From: Sycon ciliatum | Taxonomy: Eukaryota; Porifera; Calcarea; Leucosolenida; Sycettidae | Assembly (NCBI RefSeq): GCF_964019385.1 | Contig: NC_088645.1 | Span: forward strand, 33,483,302 to 33,547,301 | Direction: 5' to 3' | DNA: 64,000 nucleotides | In this document: in pieces, positions 33,428 through 45,499 of the stretch | Numbering within the stretch: position 1 is the stretch's first letter | Layout: every line of letters starts with the position of its first letter | Notes under the pieces: generated by a model | Seen by the model: the letters and a program-made list of their open reading frames with translations, nothing else | Told to the model about the DNA's origin: nothing | The model's database searches: none | Made by a program: the position numbers and the translations under genes

Positions 33428-33930
33428 GATGTTATTGACAAATAGTAGTATCCCTCGCTGTTGTCTTCAAGTAGAATTTGTTCTTTTGCGCTAATATTGG
33501 CCAGTGGCCACCTTGCGAATTTGATGATTGTGTTACCGACTACCACTGCATACTCTATAATTTTCACACGTACGCTATTATACAATAGTACACTGTGATA
33601 TGTTCTCTATGCGAGGGCCCAGGTTGTTTGTCTGGCTGTTGGCTACGGCTGATTCCCTATTCTTAGGTGCGGAGAATAACCCTCAATAAAGTCACCTTCG
33701 GTGAACTCCAATTTCACTTCAATGTACCAGTGCACATAACAGCATTCTGTCTGTACTTGTTCAAGTGATCCCAGGAAATTGGTGTAGGGTGTGCATTATG
33801 TAGCTGCCTATGCCCACCACGATCAGCAGCTCCAGCAGCAACAACTAAATAGTGAGAATCGTATGATTTATTAGCCCAGTCCTTGACATTTTGTGAACCC
33901 ATTATGACGGTCGCGGCCGCAGGGTCTTGC
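33428..33930 (-). pseudogene. Possible minus-strand gene relic (B)
   Basis: Minus strand, convergent with gene B. Three protein-like stretches lie in different frames: LEQDPAAATVIMGSQNVKDW to GGHRQLHNAHPTPISWDHLN (about 33930-33716), then YIEVKLEFTEGDFIEGYSPH to a TAG (about 33735-33645), then KIIEYAVVVGNTIIKF with ARWPLANISAKEQILLE (about 33575-33430). They may be exons, or a frameshifted relic. No family recognised. In B' a 1-nt change breaks the first stretch. Confidence 0.35.
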
Positions 33931-34034
33931 TCCAGTCACCGTTCCACCCAAGATATACTAATTTTATTGTTAGAATGGGCCAACACATTTTTGACTTCCG
34001 GATGAACGCATTTATTTGTGCGATTGTTGTACAG

Positions 34035-34459
34035 TGATGGTAGTATTAATTTTGATGAACAATATTATGATGTCGAGCAACTTACGCTAAGCTCAAAATA
34101 TTTATTTCGGTTTAAGGTAGATCGTGATTCAGCTCCGAGTTCAAATTTAAAACCAATGATTGCACTTTTAAAATAGAGATCAAATGCATGCTGCGCACCC
34201 ATTCCTTTCCCGCGTGCATAGGTGGCCACACACGTACACACACCTACTAGATTCCCAAGTTAGCAGTGACCATGGCAACAGTACACTTCATCATTGTTGT
34301 GTCTCCAAATTGTGGGGCAAGACAAGGGCCAATCATTAGACAACCAAGTCTTGAAGAGATGATAAACTCCGTTTACAGCCATCCATTCGAAGATGCCGAG
34401 ACCTCAGGTCGGTTGAGCATGCCAGACCTCAACCAGCACCTTATCACGCCATTCTAGCC
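34035..34459. other. Unmatched sequence after B
   Basis: No counterpart in the window. A 63-codon + frame (34266-34457) starts at a reasonable ATG (ACCATGG) but has no recognised domain and runs into duplicated LINE sequence. Confidence 0.35.
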
Positions 34460-35385
34460 CCATGTGCCTGCCGTTGAATTGAAGCATATCTAAGACAACT
34501 CGGATACTGCGACCATCTGTCCTGGTCGACCAATGAAACAATGAAAAAGCGCTGCTACTTCTGACAGAGAGCACATTTTGATAGTCCCTTGAGCGGTCGT
34601 CTTAGTCAGGTTTCACTGTATCAGAACAACCTGATGTTTTTGTGCACTGGTTGCAGGCTCTGTTTCGTAGGTTAAGCATTTTGTAAAGTCAATACCAAGA
34701 CAGCTTTGTGCAAACGGACACGATTTATACGTAAGAAGCGGTGAATGGTAAAATACAGGTATTTTACCACTCCTTGGTATGGAGATCACCGAGGGTGCTG
34801 CCCGTTCACATCTAACTGTGAAAGACAGGAAACAACACGAGGGCAAGAGGAAAATAGTGTGTGTTTCGGCGACTAAGGGTGTGTTTGGCTAGTATGATCT
34901 AGAACAGGATCGAACAGCTGGTGCACATGGAGGAGCCTCATGCCAACTAAACGGTACTCCAGGAACAGAGCACATTTCTGTGATACGTTTGCCAAACTTG
35001 TGGAATTCTTCAAACTGTTTTACGTGTCAACATGGTCACATTGTTCGGTAGAACGAGTCCAACCTAAAAGCGTACGCAGGTATGCACGTGATCATTTGGG
35101 TCCACAATCGATGTTCCAGCCAGGTTTCAATGTGAAAAGGTGAAACTGCTCGCTCTGCTCTTATCTGGCCTGGAGGCCGGAGCAAGCAGAACAATGTTCA
35201 GGTTCTGACCGACCCAGTCCCAACCAAATGCGCTGTTCTGTTGAATCCTGTTCTAGGTTGTGCCAACCAAGCGCGGCCTAAGTCACTTATTTCTGTATAT
35301 GATGTACCGGTATGACTGATCGCATCGATACTGTATTCAAAACGGCTGCTCCACAACGAGTCCATTTATACTAAGGAGTAGTGCA
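34460..35385. repeat. Shrunken A-type relic between B and B'
   Basis: 34460-34570 matches the LINE C-terminal fragment of A (about 15920-16040). 34640-34820 matches 16440-16620. 34890-35280 matches 720-1135. 35285-35385 matches 3015-3110. These lie in an order joining an A tail to an A head. No gene. Confidence 0.7.
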
Positions 35386-35874
35386 CGTCAGTAGGTAATA
35401 AAAACGGCGTGCCGTTTCAGAGTACACGCGGAGCGCTGTTCACACTTCGCTCTGTTACCAGTAGAGTAGGCGGTTCGATACTGGAACGCTTTGACAGCCA
35501 AATTTGTATAGACCCAAACCGATCATCAGCGTTGATTTTTCACTCGAAATATGTTTGTGGAAGGAAACTGGCATGTTGAAGTTTGCTCTGGTGCCAGAGT
35601 CAATCGAGCTGAGCCACTCCTTTGTGTTGACCCATTGCCTCCAAGTTGCCCAATTTTTCGCTTCAAAAAAGTTCAAATCAGAGGTGGCTCCAAACCGGAC
35701 ATGTTTTAGAGTGCACGTCCAATTCACTCTGGGTCTGAAATTAGGTACTGAAGTAATTGCTATCGCTCCAAGACGTCCAGTACAGAGTAACAATAAGCCT
35801 TGTGTGTGCTTTGATTGGTTTTGATTGGTATGCGGTGCTTTATTGGCCAGCTGTTTACCTGCGACAAGAAGTTG
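35386..35874. other. Unmatched segment, no gene recognised
   Basis: Opposed frames of about 106 and 112 codons (35504-35824 +, 35793-35455 -) overlap completely and show no motif. It lies between two GTAGTGCACGTCAG(T/C)AGG words (about 35380 and 37084), which bracket a 1.7-kb inserted stretch. Confidence 0.35.
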
Positions 35875-36300
35875 TTGGTTGGTTGGTTGGTTTTTATTTC
35901 ACTTCCCACATTCAAACGGGATGACGACCCAATAAAATGACGGCGAAGGCTTAGCCTAGAAGTGGCTATGGAAGAACATAGTAAAAGCTATGGAAGCACA
36001 TAGTAAGAGAATAGGATACTAATAACTGCGGGTAAACGGGGGGAGAGAGAGAATACGATGTATCTGTGATACTACGTGCGGGTTACTGAACTGCACGGGG
36101 AGGGAGAGCAGAGCAATCAGCAGCAACTCGAACTACTCCCTACAGGCGTATGGTACACATGCATGCTTAAACTCAGGTAGCCGGGTAATTGTGCGGACCT
36201 CACCAGGGAGAGCGTTCCACAGCAGTTGATTTTTCGAAAGTCGTAAAACTCAAGTCGCAGTGGGAAGCAACACGTCAAAAACTCACCTGCTTCGTATGGC
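35875..36300 (-). mobile_element. LINE 3' end with (CCAA)n tail
   Basis: The + strand begins TTGGTTGGTTGGTTTTTATTTC, split here as (TTGG)n and TTTTTATTTC, the reverse of an AAATAAAAA(CCAA)n LINE tail. On the minus strand near 36230, KNQLLWNALPGEVRTI with LPEFKHA matches the C-terminal end of CR1/L2-like proteins. Confidence 0.7.
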
Positions 36301-36376
36301 GCTTCTGGTCATCGCAGGGCCATGAAATTTTTGCTGGGAGTACAACACATCGTAGTCTCACTGTGACATGTGTTTT

Positions 36377-36695
36377 CTAATCATAATACCAAGAGAGAAA
36401 GTGAATATTGAGTCCGTTCCGGTTTGCAACCTGTGTCCTATTTGAAACCGTCGCCTCTACCACTACGTGTACCTGTTCATTTTTGTCCGTCGATGCATTA
36501 CTTGCAGTATTGCACAGCGCAGCGTCAAGGTCGAGGCCCGTTATAGCATCGCTTGATGAACTAGTGGTGGTGGCCGCGGGGTATTTCCAGTAAAAGTCCC
36601 TGGCTTTGGCCTTCAGGTCGTCAATTTTGTTCACCACAACTGAACAGGGTTCTACTTCCTATCCAAACAGTTCGAAATACTCGCTCGTCAGTGAA

Positions 36696-36737
<42 letters not shown>

Positions 36738-37040
36738 AACACCTTCCTCTTCACCAGACCCCGAGATTTCTCTGCATGTCCAGCCACGACTGTATCAATG
36801 TCGCCTCAGAGTCGTAGCTGAAACGGACGTGTGGCATTATGAAAACTCCAAAGCAAAAACAAGCTGCAGCAGCTGGAAACAACAAGAAACAATGCGATCC
36901 GAAAACAACACCGATCGACTCTCACACAACAAACACTGCGAAAACAGCGCGTAGATGAGAAACTTGCTTTGTACATGGGTCCTCGACTCACGTTCCCCGT
37001 TATCGGCGATTTTTCGTCACTCACCTTGGCAACAAGCATG
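36377..37040 (-). pseudogene. Unrecognised minus-strand gene relic (second copy)
   Basis: Diverged copy of 1194-1925. It keeps KIDDLKAKARDFYWKY, SEATLIQSWLDMQRN and the ATGCTTGTTGCCAAG|GTGAGT segment. A (CT)n tract (36697-36735) and indels interrupt it. Confidence 0.35.
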
Positions 37041-37626
37041 TTTACGGCGTGTTTACGTGGTTTTCTACCTAGTCTGGACCTAAGAGTAGTGCACGTCAGC
37101 AGGGAAGTTTAGTTACACATAGTCCGTGTGCACTTTGAGTGTGTTTACCACGTGATCATACACAAAAACCACGTGATACGACTCAGTTTGGACCTTTCGC
37201 TACATACTTTTGTATGTTCCGTGTGACTCAAAACAACATTGCGAACGTGGGTCCATTGCATGCATGAACTTTACGTGTATCACCCACGTTCCCGTGTCCG
37301 TTACGTGGGACAAAACCTCTGTACTATACTTGTAAAACGTAGTAGTCCACACACCTGCTACACACTTATCAGTACAAGTACGTTTATTACATCACAATCA
37401 TAATGCAAGCGCACGGACGGGTACAGTACCTGCCCATCGCTGCAGGCAGCATACCGTTTCGGACAAGTCGGCTTCCTCAGTGTAACAACGGGATGAAGTG
37501 AACAGAAAGCCATGTCGACAACACTATGAATTGTACATACATCAAAGTAACCGGTGTAGTGCTTACACATCCCACAGCTACAACGCTAACATCTAGTAGT
37601 CTCCTACCGCTACAACTAAGGTATAC
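37041..37626. other. Upstream flank of gene B'
   Basis: Diverged copy of the A upstream region (3105-3815). No gene is seen. Confidence 0.4.
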
Positions 37627-37729
37627 TATAAGTCAGAGCTCTCGTACTTACAAACACCTAGTTGACTCTGTAAATCTGTCGCTGAGTTCAGTTTTCTACC
37701 TCCGAGACATTGTTTATCTGAAAGAGAAC
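37627..37729 (+). promoter_or_regulatory. Putative core promoter and 5' UTR, gene B'
   Basis: TATAAG at 37627-37632 and the shared leader up to the ATG at 37730. Confidence 0.45.
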
Positions 37730-37897
37730 ATGGCGACGGAACCAGTCGAGAACGAACTGGATTGTGTTCTAGAGGATGTATGGATTGAAGTTCTGTTACC
37801 TTTGCTATCAATTCGCGACATCTTTCAACTCTGTGCTGTCAACAGGCGCATCCAAGAGCTGTTGCTGAATGAGCGCACATTTAGACGTCTCTGTCAG
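37730..37897 (+). CDS. F-box gene B', exon 1
   Basis: 56 codons from ATG to CAG|GTGAGT. Identical to gene B except D43E. A longer frame can be opened upstream (from 37526), but it runs through the promoter-like region not open in the other copies, so the shared ATG is chosen. The intron to 42184 is 4.3 kb. Confidence 0.85.
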
Positions 37898-39431
37898 GTG
37901 AGTAGTAATGTACAGGAGTCGTGTGTTCGTGTGTTTGGAGAAATTTGGTTTCAAGTAGAGTCAGTATCCTCTAAAGCGTACCGATCACTTCGTGTATATA
38001 ATTCGATGTGTCACATGCGCATATACATGTAGACCATAGGGTCCCCAACCGTTTGAAAATATCTCTGGCCGCGTATCTCTAGCAGTTATCCATCAGCACT
38101 CGACCGAAGGCCTGTGATTAGCTTAGATTGCCTTAGATTAAGTTGTGGCTGCTGGAGACAATAAAAGTATCGGCAAGTCTGTACAGTTGTCCGTTTATTA
38201 GATATGGCGATCTTCCGCTGCATACAGAAATTGTACCTGTACTCAAACCCAGTCATTCCAGGGTATAGTGGGTTTCTGCCTACAGAGTCCGTTTTAGACT
38301 CCAGTTGGCGGCAGTCCCGGCGGGTACGACTCGTTGGTGGCAATAAAACATCATTCAGCTGAATAGATTGAACAAACTAATACACAGCAAAATGCACAAC
38401 AGAAGAGCAAAGACACTCAAGGCTTGGTTGCTGCTACTTCAAGTTTCATGCTCACGCAATCATCAGGCAATGGCACTCTGGGTGCATCCTCCGGTACAAA
38501 GCAAAATGTAAAATTCAGGTGGACTTGCAAGGGCAGTGCGAGCAACTGTACAAAATTACAATCAAATATTTTTCATGCTAGTCTTCATGGCTGTCAAACT
38601 TCGAGTTGTGTAACGTTACGCTCAGTGCCTGATACAAATTAAGTGTTGGTGCTACAAGATGAAAAGTACATCGGCTGTTTCATGTACTCAAAAGCAGCAG
38701 CAATTAGAAGACAGTAGCAACGAGCCACCATAATTCAAACTATAAGTGAAAAGACAACCAAATTATTCACATGACATACAATTAGTCGCTTTGTCTGTCT
38801 CAAGTGGCGCTGCAGTCAGGATCCATTTGGCAAACGTGGGGCCATGCATCATATGGACGTTAAATGTGATGATTGGTAAACAACAGAGAGAAACAGAAAA
38901 CATTTTTTAAATATCGATCATAGGAACCACGAGAGGGTTTGGAGGAAAATGGGACCAAACGAACTCCAACACACACCCGAGAAACATTAGAAATCAAGGA
39001 TCTTAGGCTGGATAGCTGCCGAGCGAGGAAGAACAGAGATGGTATGCTCTGATTCTAGTATAACATTGTACTATTCAATACTTTTACGACTACAGCCGAT
39101 TACCGTTTATACCTTTCGGAGGAAGAGGTTGTTTCGACTTCTGCGATAGTTTAAATTATGCGTGGCTACCTACACGGTACCCGGCACGCATCCTGCAGAC
39201 TTAAACTTGCACTATACTGACTTACTATTGCCATCCAGAGCACACAAGATGTCCATCGAACAGTCCACTCGGAAAATTTGCAAGAACGCACTACTGTCCT
39301 TGCTCAATACACAGTGTATGGGGGAGTTCACCCCTCATCAGTTGAGCTTGAGTAGGCTTATGAAATTTGTGCTTCGTCAGCACTGAATTATGTAATGAAT
39401 TATATAATGCTTTCTGCGCGCAGAAACATGC
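37898..39431. other. 5' part of intron, gene B'
   Basis: Collinear with 26858-28370. No confirmed exon. Contains the 240-bp intron repeat near 39150-39370. Confidence 0.4.
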
Positions 39432-39888
39432 ATGTATCTAGCGATGCTAACTTCAGCAACACTACGTACCAAGGTTAACAAACATCTATAGCGATGCTAA
39501 CTTCAGCAACACTCCGTATCAAGGTTAACAAACATCGCTAGCGATGCTAACTTCAGCAACACTCCGTATCAAGGCTAACAAACATCTCTAGCGATGCTAA
39601 CTTCAGCAACACTCCGTATCAAGGTTAACAAAAATCTCTAACGATGCTAACTTCAGCAACACTCCGTATCAAGGTTAACAAACATCTATAGCGATACTAA
39701 CTTCAGCAACACTCCGTATCAAGGTTAACAAACATCTCTAGCAATGCTAACTTCAGCAACACTCCTTATCAAGGTTAACAAACATCGCTAGCGATGCTAA
39801 CTTCAGCAACACTCCGTATCAAGGTTAACAATCATCTCTAGCAATGCTAACTTCAGCAACACTCCGTATCAAGGTTAACAAACATCTC
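39432..39888. repeat. 50-bp minisatellite (B')
   Basis: About nine units of the array seen at 28371-28925, with a different unit number and variant order. Confidence 0.95.
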
Positions 39889-40571
39889 GTGAACTCCATA
39901 CATCACTGTAAGTTAGTGTCACTCAGTTTGCAGGAAAAATGCGAGTTTCTATGTAGGGCCGCGACACACAATTCCCAATGATATTTGCACTGGTAAAATG
40001 TATGCTGTAGTAAACATAATGACCAAGAAACTACTCAGATCTGTGGACAGCAGCTGTTTCGCTCTGTTAGATCTCCTCACCACAGCTTAGAGGACCGAAG
40101 CGCAGCTCTTCGCAATGAAATACGTTTCCGTGCAGCAAAGCATTATTATAAAGTGCTGCAAACCCCGCCGAGAGTGCTCGAAATGCTCCAAGAGCAGTGA
40201 GCGTTGCTCAAGGCGAGTGGCAAGGGTTCGCGCTAAGGAAAGAGTTCTCAACCTAACGACATTGCTGACGCTAGGGAGCATAATACTCAAATCTGTGGAC
40301 AGCAACTGTTTCGCTCTGTTAGAGCTCTTCAGCACAGTTCAGTGGACCGAAATGCAGTTCTTCACAATAAAATACCTTTCCGTGAAGGAAAGCATTTTAT
40401 AAAGAGCTGAAAACCCCGCCAAGAGTGCTCGAAATGCTCCAAGAGCAGTGAGCGTTGCACAGGGCGAGCCAGAAACTACAAATTACACCATGATGTCCAC
40501 CGTTACTTGACACCCATCTCATGTGATAAAATTGCATGACACTGACCCGTATAGTTCTGACGTTCTACAAC

Positions 40572-41729
40572 TCAGGCCCGTAGCAGCCCCATTTTGGTTG
40601 GTCCGGCGAGATCCGACCTCGATGCCCCCCCCCCCCCCCCAAGCCCATACTCATACATATACCGGTACATGTACATGGATTATTGATTTTTTACATGGAA
40701 AGGGTACTTTCAACCCTCTAATGATAATAATGATACATGTAATAACAGGTGGGCATATCATGAATATTATGTACATCTACATCTACATGTATGTAATGAA
40801 TTACTAATGATACCATACTGCAGCCCTAACTATGAAGGATCAATATTCTGTATGTACAGGGAAATTCCGTCCAATTACATGGGATCTGCAACATCATTGG
40901 ATGACTCCGTAACACCTACGGAAGTCATTCATTTCAGAACTTTCCAAAGAATCTGCTGCGGTGCTCATTCTTGCTGACAAACTCATTGGAAACAGCAACA
41001 AGATCCAGCTGGTCTACTAGCTCCTTGTAGATCGACATCACCATGGTGTAGTTCAATCGATCTTGCCGCATAGTACTCCTCAAGTACGTCTTGATGCGAC
41101 GCATTGTTGAGAAGGAACGCTCACTCACTGCATTTGTAGCAGGCATAACGAGTAGTAGCTGGACAACACAGACAACTTCACTGTAGAACTTCCGAGCATC
41201 TGCCGACAAACTGCGTAAGTAATGGATGCAGTCCTTCAGGCTTGTACCTTCCGATGAGATGCTTGCAAAGTGACTTGCCAGGGCCTTGAGCTGAACTGTA
41301 AGAGCACCTGCATCCAGCTCGTGGTAGAGACCTGTCACTTGCTGCATTGCTGCTGTGTGGTCGTCATCACGTAGAGCTTGAAGCAGTAGCTCTTCGAGGT
41401 TGCGGTACATTGCATACCCCGGCTGATCAAACCTCTCCTGAATACTGGACACAGCAAGATCCAGAGCCTCAAAGTACGCCACACGATATAGATCTTCAGC
41501 ACGCTCAGGATGTGTACCTGCAGCTTGGCCATCCTCAAACCTTCGGGGCACCTTCCGTCGACGGGGAAGTACAGGCTCATCAACATCCAGCTTTCCCTGC
41601 AGTGCAGTAACGAGAGCATAGAAGCTGGACCACGATTGATCAGACCTCATGTCTTGCAAGGTCTTCACAGTTAAAGACGCCACATGCTGAGCTTCTGCTG
41701 CTGACATTGACGTGGCTTGAAGTGAACTA
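40572..41729 (-). mobile_element. Truncated hAT element in intron of gene B'
   Basis: B has the uninterrupted site near 29617. The left boundary reads CAGGCCCGTAGCAGCCCC, like the CAG(G/T)GxCGTAGC ends of hAT elements. The right boundary has no matching inverted end, so its 5' part is missing. A run of C at 40626-40641 lies in its 3' region. Confidence 0.75.
40934..41707 (-). CDS. hAT transposase, C-terminal fragment
   Basis: 257-codon frame. The C-terminal dimerisation region of hAT transposases is clear at residues 189-219: PATNAVSERSFSTMRRIK, then TYLRSTMRQDRLN. The protein ends SRFFGKF. The preceding 180 residues fit the helical insertion part. The zinc finger and first catalytic residues are absent, so the fragment should not transpose. 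The ATG at 41707 is probably internal. It resembles the animal ZMYM1-like hAT branch. Confidence 0.85.
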   Translation of the reverse strand: MSAAEAQHVASLTVKTLQDMRSDQSWSSFYALVTALQGKLDVDEPVLPRRRKVPRRFEDGQAAGTHPERAEDLYRVAYFEALDLAVSSIQERFDQPGYAMYRNLEELLLQALRDDDHTAAMQQVTGLYHELDAGALTVQLKALASHFASISSEGTSLKDCIHYLRSLSADARKFYSEVVCVVQLLLVMPATNAVSERSFSTMRRIKTYLRSTMRQDRLNYTMVMSIYKELVDQLDLVAVSNEFVSKNEHRSRFFGKF

Positions 41730-42184
41730 ACTTGCTATCAGGTCCAGTACTTCGTGGATGCGTACTCCAACAGCCCACAAACTTGTGCTAAGTTGTAGTG
41801 ATTACATAGGAGGCGGAGGTGAGCGCAACCGAGATAATCACGAGCTGAAAGTCTCAGCTATGAAGGAGGTTGGCGGATGTACATGATTGTCGATAACAAT
41901 CCTGGCGAGACAATACACCTTCAAACTAATATTCAAGGACGCATAGTACCATACCACAAAGGTTTTGTGGCTCTGAAGATTCAAAGATTTAATCGGAGAG
42001 AAAGCTAAGCGAACATGAACGAAGCAAAGTGGAACACCTCACAGTATTGTTCTTGGACTATGAGACTGATTTAGATGAACAATAAGCAACAAAAACAAGC
42101 ACCATTCTCAAACGACGATCGTTCCGACGCGTATACTTTTAAGCTTATTTTCCGTTGTTTGGTTGTTTTTGTCCATGCATGCAG

Positions 42185-43291
42185 CAACGTTATCAACTCA
42201 GTCCTTCTTTGAACACGTCCTACATCAGTGCTGCGAAAACCCTCTACATCTCCATTTCCGTAGTTGGTGTGGACACAAACCTTCTGTGGGATATCTGCTG
42301 GTTTTCTCCTAGAGATTTTTGTGGCAAAGGTCTTCTTTCAAGTACATCCCGATTCCAAATCCACCTACACCGATCTCAATTACTTGTCCAACTATCGAGC
42401 TTAGCATTAACGCTACATGAAACGTCGGGTCATGCCATTCATTGGAACAAGGCCGGGTTATTGCTCCATCGCCAGGAGCTCACCGCAGATAACGTTACTG
42501 CCTGGCTACCGGCTGAAATGAAGTCTGTTCTTGGTGGGACACTAGAAAATGTGACGAAATTGCTACACGAACGTTTCGACTCGCATGAACGGTTCCAGCA
42601 AGCGCTTTTAGATAGGCTGGAGCAAGATGTTCAAAAGCTGCTACCTCACTTGCATTTGGCCTACCGCTGCAGCAGACTTATCGAGCTTGCACACTGCTTT
42701 CATAGCGCTGTAGCCAGAGACCCAACAATGTACTCAACAATGGTACGGGATACGAGTTACGGAACTTTCTTTCCGCACCCATTGTGCACATGTACCTGGA
42801 CCCATCACCACGACCTCCATTGGAAAAGTGTCTATGAATTCAGGTTTACTCCAGAGCATGACATACATGTACTTGGGACCAGGAGCTGGATTATCGTGAC
42901 CGCTCAACTTTTACAAGATCATTCAGTTATGAAGCTCCTGATCACGGGAGATCTTCGATCCTCCCAGATGAACGATTACTTCGAAGCTGTCACTGAGTAC
43001 AACAAAATCTGGAAGGATTTGCCGGTTTCCACTCGCCCCAGTCTTGCAGTTATACACAATGAGTTGGGACTGTTTCTACTGTCATCAACATCAGCTTCGG
43101 ACTCTAGGAAGGAATATACGAAAATGGAATTGGTGAACGCCATGGTAATGTTTGGCAAGAATCTTGCTGACGGAGCCACCAGCAAATGCGACCAGACTGA
43201 CCAACATGTCACGGCCAACGAGGGTAGCCCTCCAAGAAGCAGCAAGGGACGCCACGAGGAGGAAGAGAATGACTTGGATGAAGAAGACTAG
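42185..43291 (+). CDS. F-box gene B', exon 2
   Basis: 368 codons plus TAG, same acceptor and phase as gene B. Only about five residues differ from gene B (for example LLGRLEQ to LLDRLEQ, LRTSQM to LRSSQM). The acidic tail EEEENDLDEED and the TAG are kept. The frame after the stop is open to 43378 as in B. Confidence 0.8.
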   Translation, partial: QRYQLSPSLNTSYISAAKTLYISISVVGVDTNLLWDICWFSPRDFCGKGLLSSTSRFQIHLHRSQLLVQLSSLALTLHETSGHAIHWNKAGLLLHRQELTADNVTAWLPAEMKSVLGGTLENVTKLLHERFDSHERFQQALLDRLEQDVQKLLPHLHLAYRCSRLIELAHCFHSAVARDPTMYSTMVRDTSYGTFFPHPLCTCTWTHHHDLHWKSVYEFRFTPEHDIHVLGTRSWIIVTAQLLQDHSVMKLLITGDLRSSQMNDYFEAVTEYNKIWKDLPVSTRPSLAVIHNELGLFLLSSTSASDSRKEYTKMELVNAMVMFGKNLADGATSKCDQTDQHVTANEGSPPRSSKGRHEEEENDLDEED

Positions 43292-43378
43292 GAATCTACC
43301 ACAGCTGGTGATGGTGCTGCGCATGGTGAGGATTGTGACGGTAATTACGACGACGACCAAAACCAGGATGTAGGATGA
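43292..43378 (+). other. In-frame extension after the TAG of gene B'
   Basis: 28 codons then TGA. Matches 31180-31266 with one conservative change. Confidence 0.5.
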
Positions 43379-43648
43379 AAGAATTCGGCGATACACAAGC
43401 AGACATTAATTATTTTGTTGTTCAATATGAAGTGGTGTACAGTCTATGCGGACTCGTAGTTTAGTGTTCTACAGCAAGCGAGCAATTTGAGAAAGCTGCA
43501 ACTCAAGATAAGTGTTCGAGGCCAGGGATACATTCACATAGGCAGTCCTGGCCCTGGCTTTTATGTATGTGTACAGATAGGAAATGTTACTGCACACACA
43601 CACACACAGTTCCAAGTACGTCACACTTGCTGAAACGTTGTATAATTA

Positions 43649-44160
43649 GATGTTATTGACAAATAGTAGTATCCCTCGCTGTTGTCCTCAAGTAGAATTT
43701 GTTCTTTTGCGCTAATATTGGCCAGTGGCCACCTTGCGAATTTGATGATTGTGTTACCGACTACCACTGCATACTCTATAATTTTCACACGTACGCTATT
43801 ATACAATAGTACACTGTGATATGTTCTCTATGCGAGGGCCCAGGTTGTTTGTCTAGCTGTTGGCTACGGCTGATTCCCTATTCTTAGGTGCGGAGAATAA
43901 CCCTCAATAAAGTCACCTTCGGTGAACTCCAATTTCACTTCAATGTACCAGTGCACATAACAGCATTCTGTCTGTACTTGTTCAAGTGATCCCAGGAAAT
44001 TGGTGTAGGGTGTGCATTATGTAGCTGCCTATGCCCACCACGATCAGCAGCTCCAGCAGCTACAACTAAATAGTGAGAATCGTATGATTTTTTAGCCCAG
44101 TCCTTGACATTTTGTGAACCAATATATGACGGTCGCGGCCGCAGGGTCTTGCTCCAGGCA
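43649..44160 (-). pseudogene. Possible minus-strand gene relic (B')
   Basis: Counterpart of 33428-33930. YIEVKLEFTEGDFIEGYSPH and the KIIEYAVVVGNTIIKF stretch are unchanged. The first stretch is frameshifted at ATATATTGG near 44123, so a long product is not possible here. Confidence 0.35.
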
Positions 44161-44257
44161 CCATTCCACCCAAGATATACTAATTATATTGTTAGAATGG
44201 GCCAAAACATTTTTGACTTCCGGATGAACGCATTTATTTGTGCAATGGTTGTACAGT

Positions 44258-44862
44258 TGTAACAGGAAGCCGAGTGGAGGCGCGGTGCAATCAACACGAC
44301 TTAGCTTTAATTCTTCTTCTCTCAGGTAAACACCTTGGATATAATATAAGTAAAAGAAGAAGCGGCAAATAAATAACTTTCTCTCCGCTGCACACCTTGA
44401 GGTTGAATACTTTTTTCTTCTCAGCTTTGTCGTTGCTATAAAATCTCATCAAATCAGAAATGCGCAGCAGCTTTTATGCAACAGACGCCGTACGCTTACA
44501 TACGGAGATACACTAAATATACATCAGGTAAAGTTTCGTATTACAAGTATTTTCATATTACTTCCGTATTAACCAGGCAGGGATACTACACCCTCCTTTC
44601 CTACAGATTATCACGCCCTCGTGATTTTCAAAAATTAGCGAAGAGTTATGAATACAACGTCAACCGGAAGATGGCAAATTATATCGGAAATGATAACGTT
44701 TAGAGTAGACAGAAGAAATGAACTGATAACAAAACATAGAAGTAAAAGCACACCAGGTTCACACGGTCTCTCGGGGTCAAAAGGGAAAGAATGGTCCTCC
44801 AAACAGGACGTGAAAGACAGCCAAATTTCTGCACATCGGGGGCTCAAACTGCCAGAAAATTC
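44258..44862. other. Junction segment between B' and A'
   Basis: No counterpart in the window and no recognised gene. It may be the ordinary upstream sequence of block A, which in the first copy would lie left of the window. Confidence 0.4.
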
Positions 44863-45088
44863 ACAATTTCAAAAAAAATGCACTGCGTCGTGGGAACTTA
44901 CTCCGGTACACACCTGGAGTGTATAAGGGGATTCTCACACACTTCTCTCACAAGGTTAGTTATGTAAACGTGGCTCAACATGATCAGACGCCTACCAAAC
45001 TAAACTTGATTCACACACTCGCATAAAGAAAGACTGAAGAGAACAGGGAGACTGAAGGAAGACAGGAAAGAAAATGCCATAGCTGGAA

Positions 45089-45476
45089 TCAGCGTAAGTA
45101 ACCACCACGGCGGTTGGAGCTACGGCGGAGGACGAACCAGGTTTTATCTTCATCTTGGTTGAGCCGGTCACTCAGAGCCGCCAGCTCGGCGTCAGACAAA
45201 TCCCCCCCCCCCCCCTCCTCGTCTTGAATCGTGGTCTTCACATTGTCGATAGCATGGCTTGGCGCGACGTAAAGAGTGATGGTCTGAAAATCTGCATTCC
45301 ACCACGGAAACGAAGTACCAAGTGAAGAGTGGACTCCTGCTGAATGTTGTAGTCACTCAGTGCTCGGCTGGCTGCCAACTGCGTGCCAGCGAAAACCAAA
45401 CGCTGCTGGTCTTGGGGGATACCCTCCTTGTCTTGGTCAGCAGCCTGCCTGCTGTCGTCCTCCTCAGCTTCGCCAT
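45089..45476 (-). pseudogene. Polyubiquitin-like pseudogene (A')
   Basis: Copy of the relic at 234-616. It shares the deletion after MQIF, so that break predates the duplication. It has further damage of its own: a frame change near its first codons (about 45460), a longer C run near 45206-45218, and loss of the stop used in A. The ubiquitin core still reads [21 protein letters not shown]. It cannot encode a normal ubiquitin. Confidence 0.8.
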
Positions 45477-45499
45477 CACCACCGGTAGTATACTACGTA

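Larger units (their letters stand above)
26437..34034. repeat. Segmental duplication copy B
   Basis: This block is collinear with 37497-44257 and contains F-box gene B, its 3.2-kb intron with a minisatellite, and the 3' flank. The match ends abruptly near 34034/44257. An extra 1.9 kb at 31539-33427 is absent from the partner. Confidence 0.9.
37497..44257. repeat. Segmental duplication copy B'
   Basis: Partner of 26437-34034, on the same strand. The second exons differ at only about five residues. It carries a hAT transposase fragment (about 40572-41729) inserted in the intron and lacks the 1.9-kb segment at 31539-33427. It leads through about 600 bp of unmatched sequence into block A'. Confidence 0.9.

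Noticed and set aside
37526-38032. Longer start for F-box gene B' upstream of 37730
   Set aside because: The extra frame passes through the conserved promoter-like region and is closed in the other three copies. The 3' part beyond 37897 is past the splice donor.
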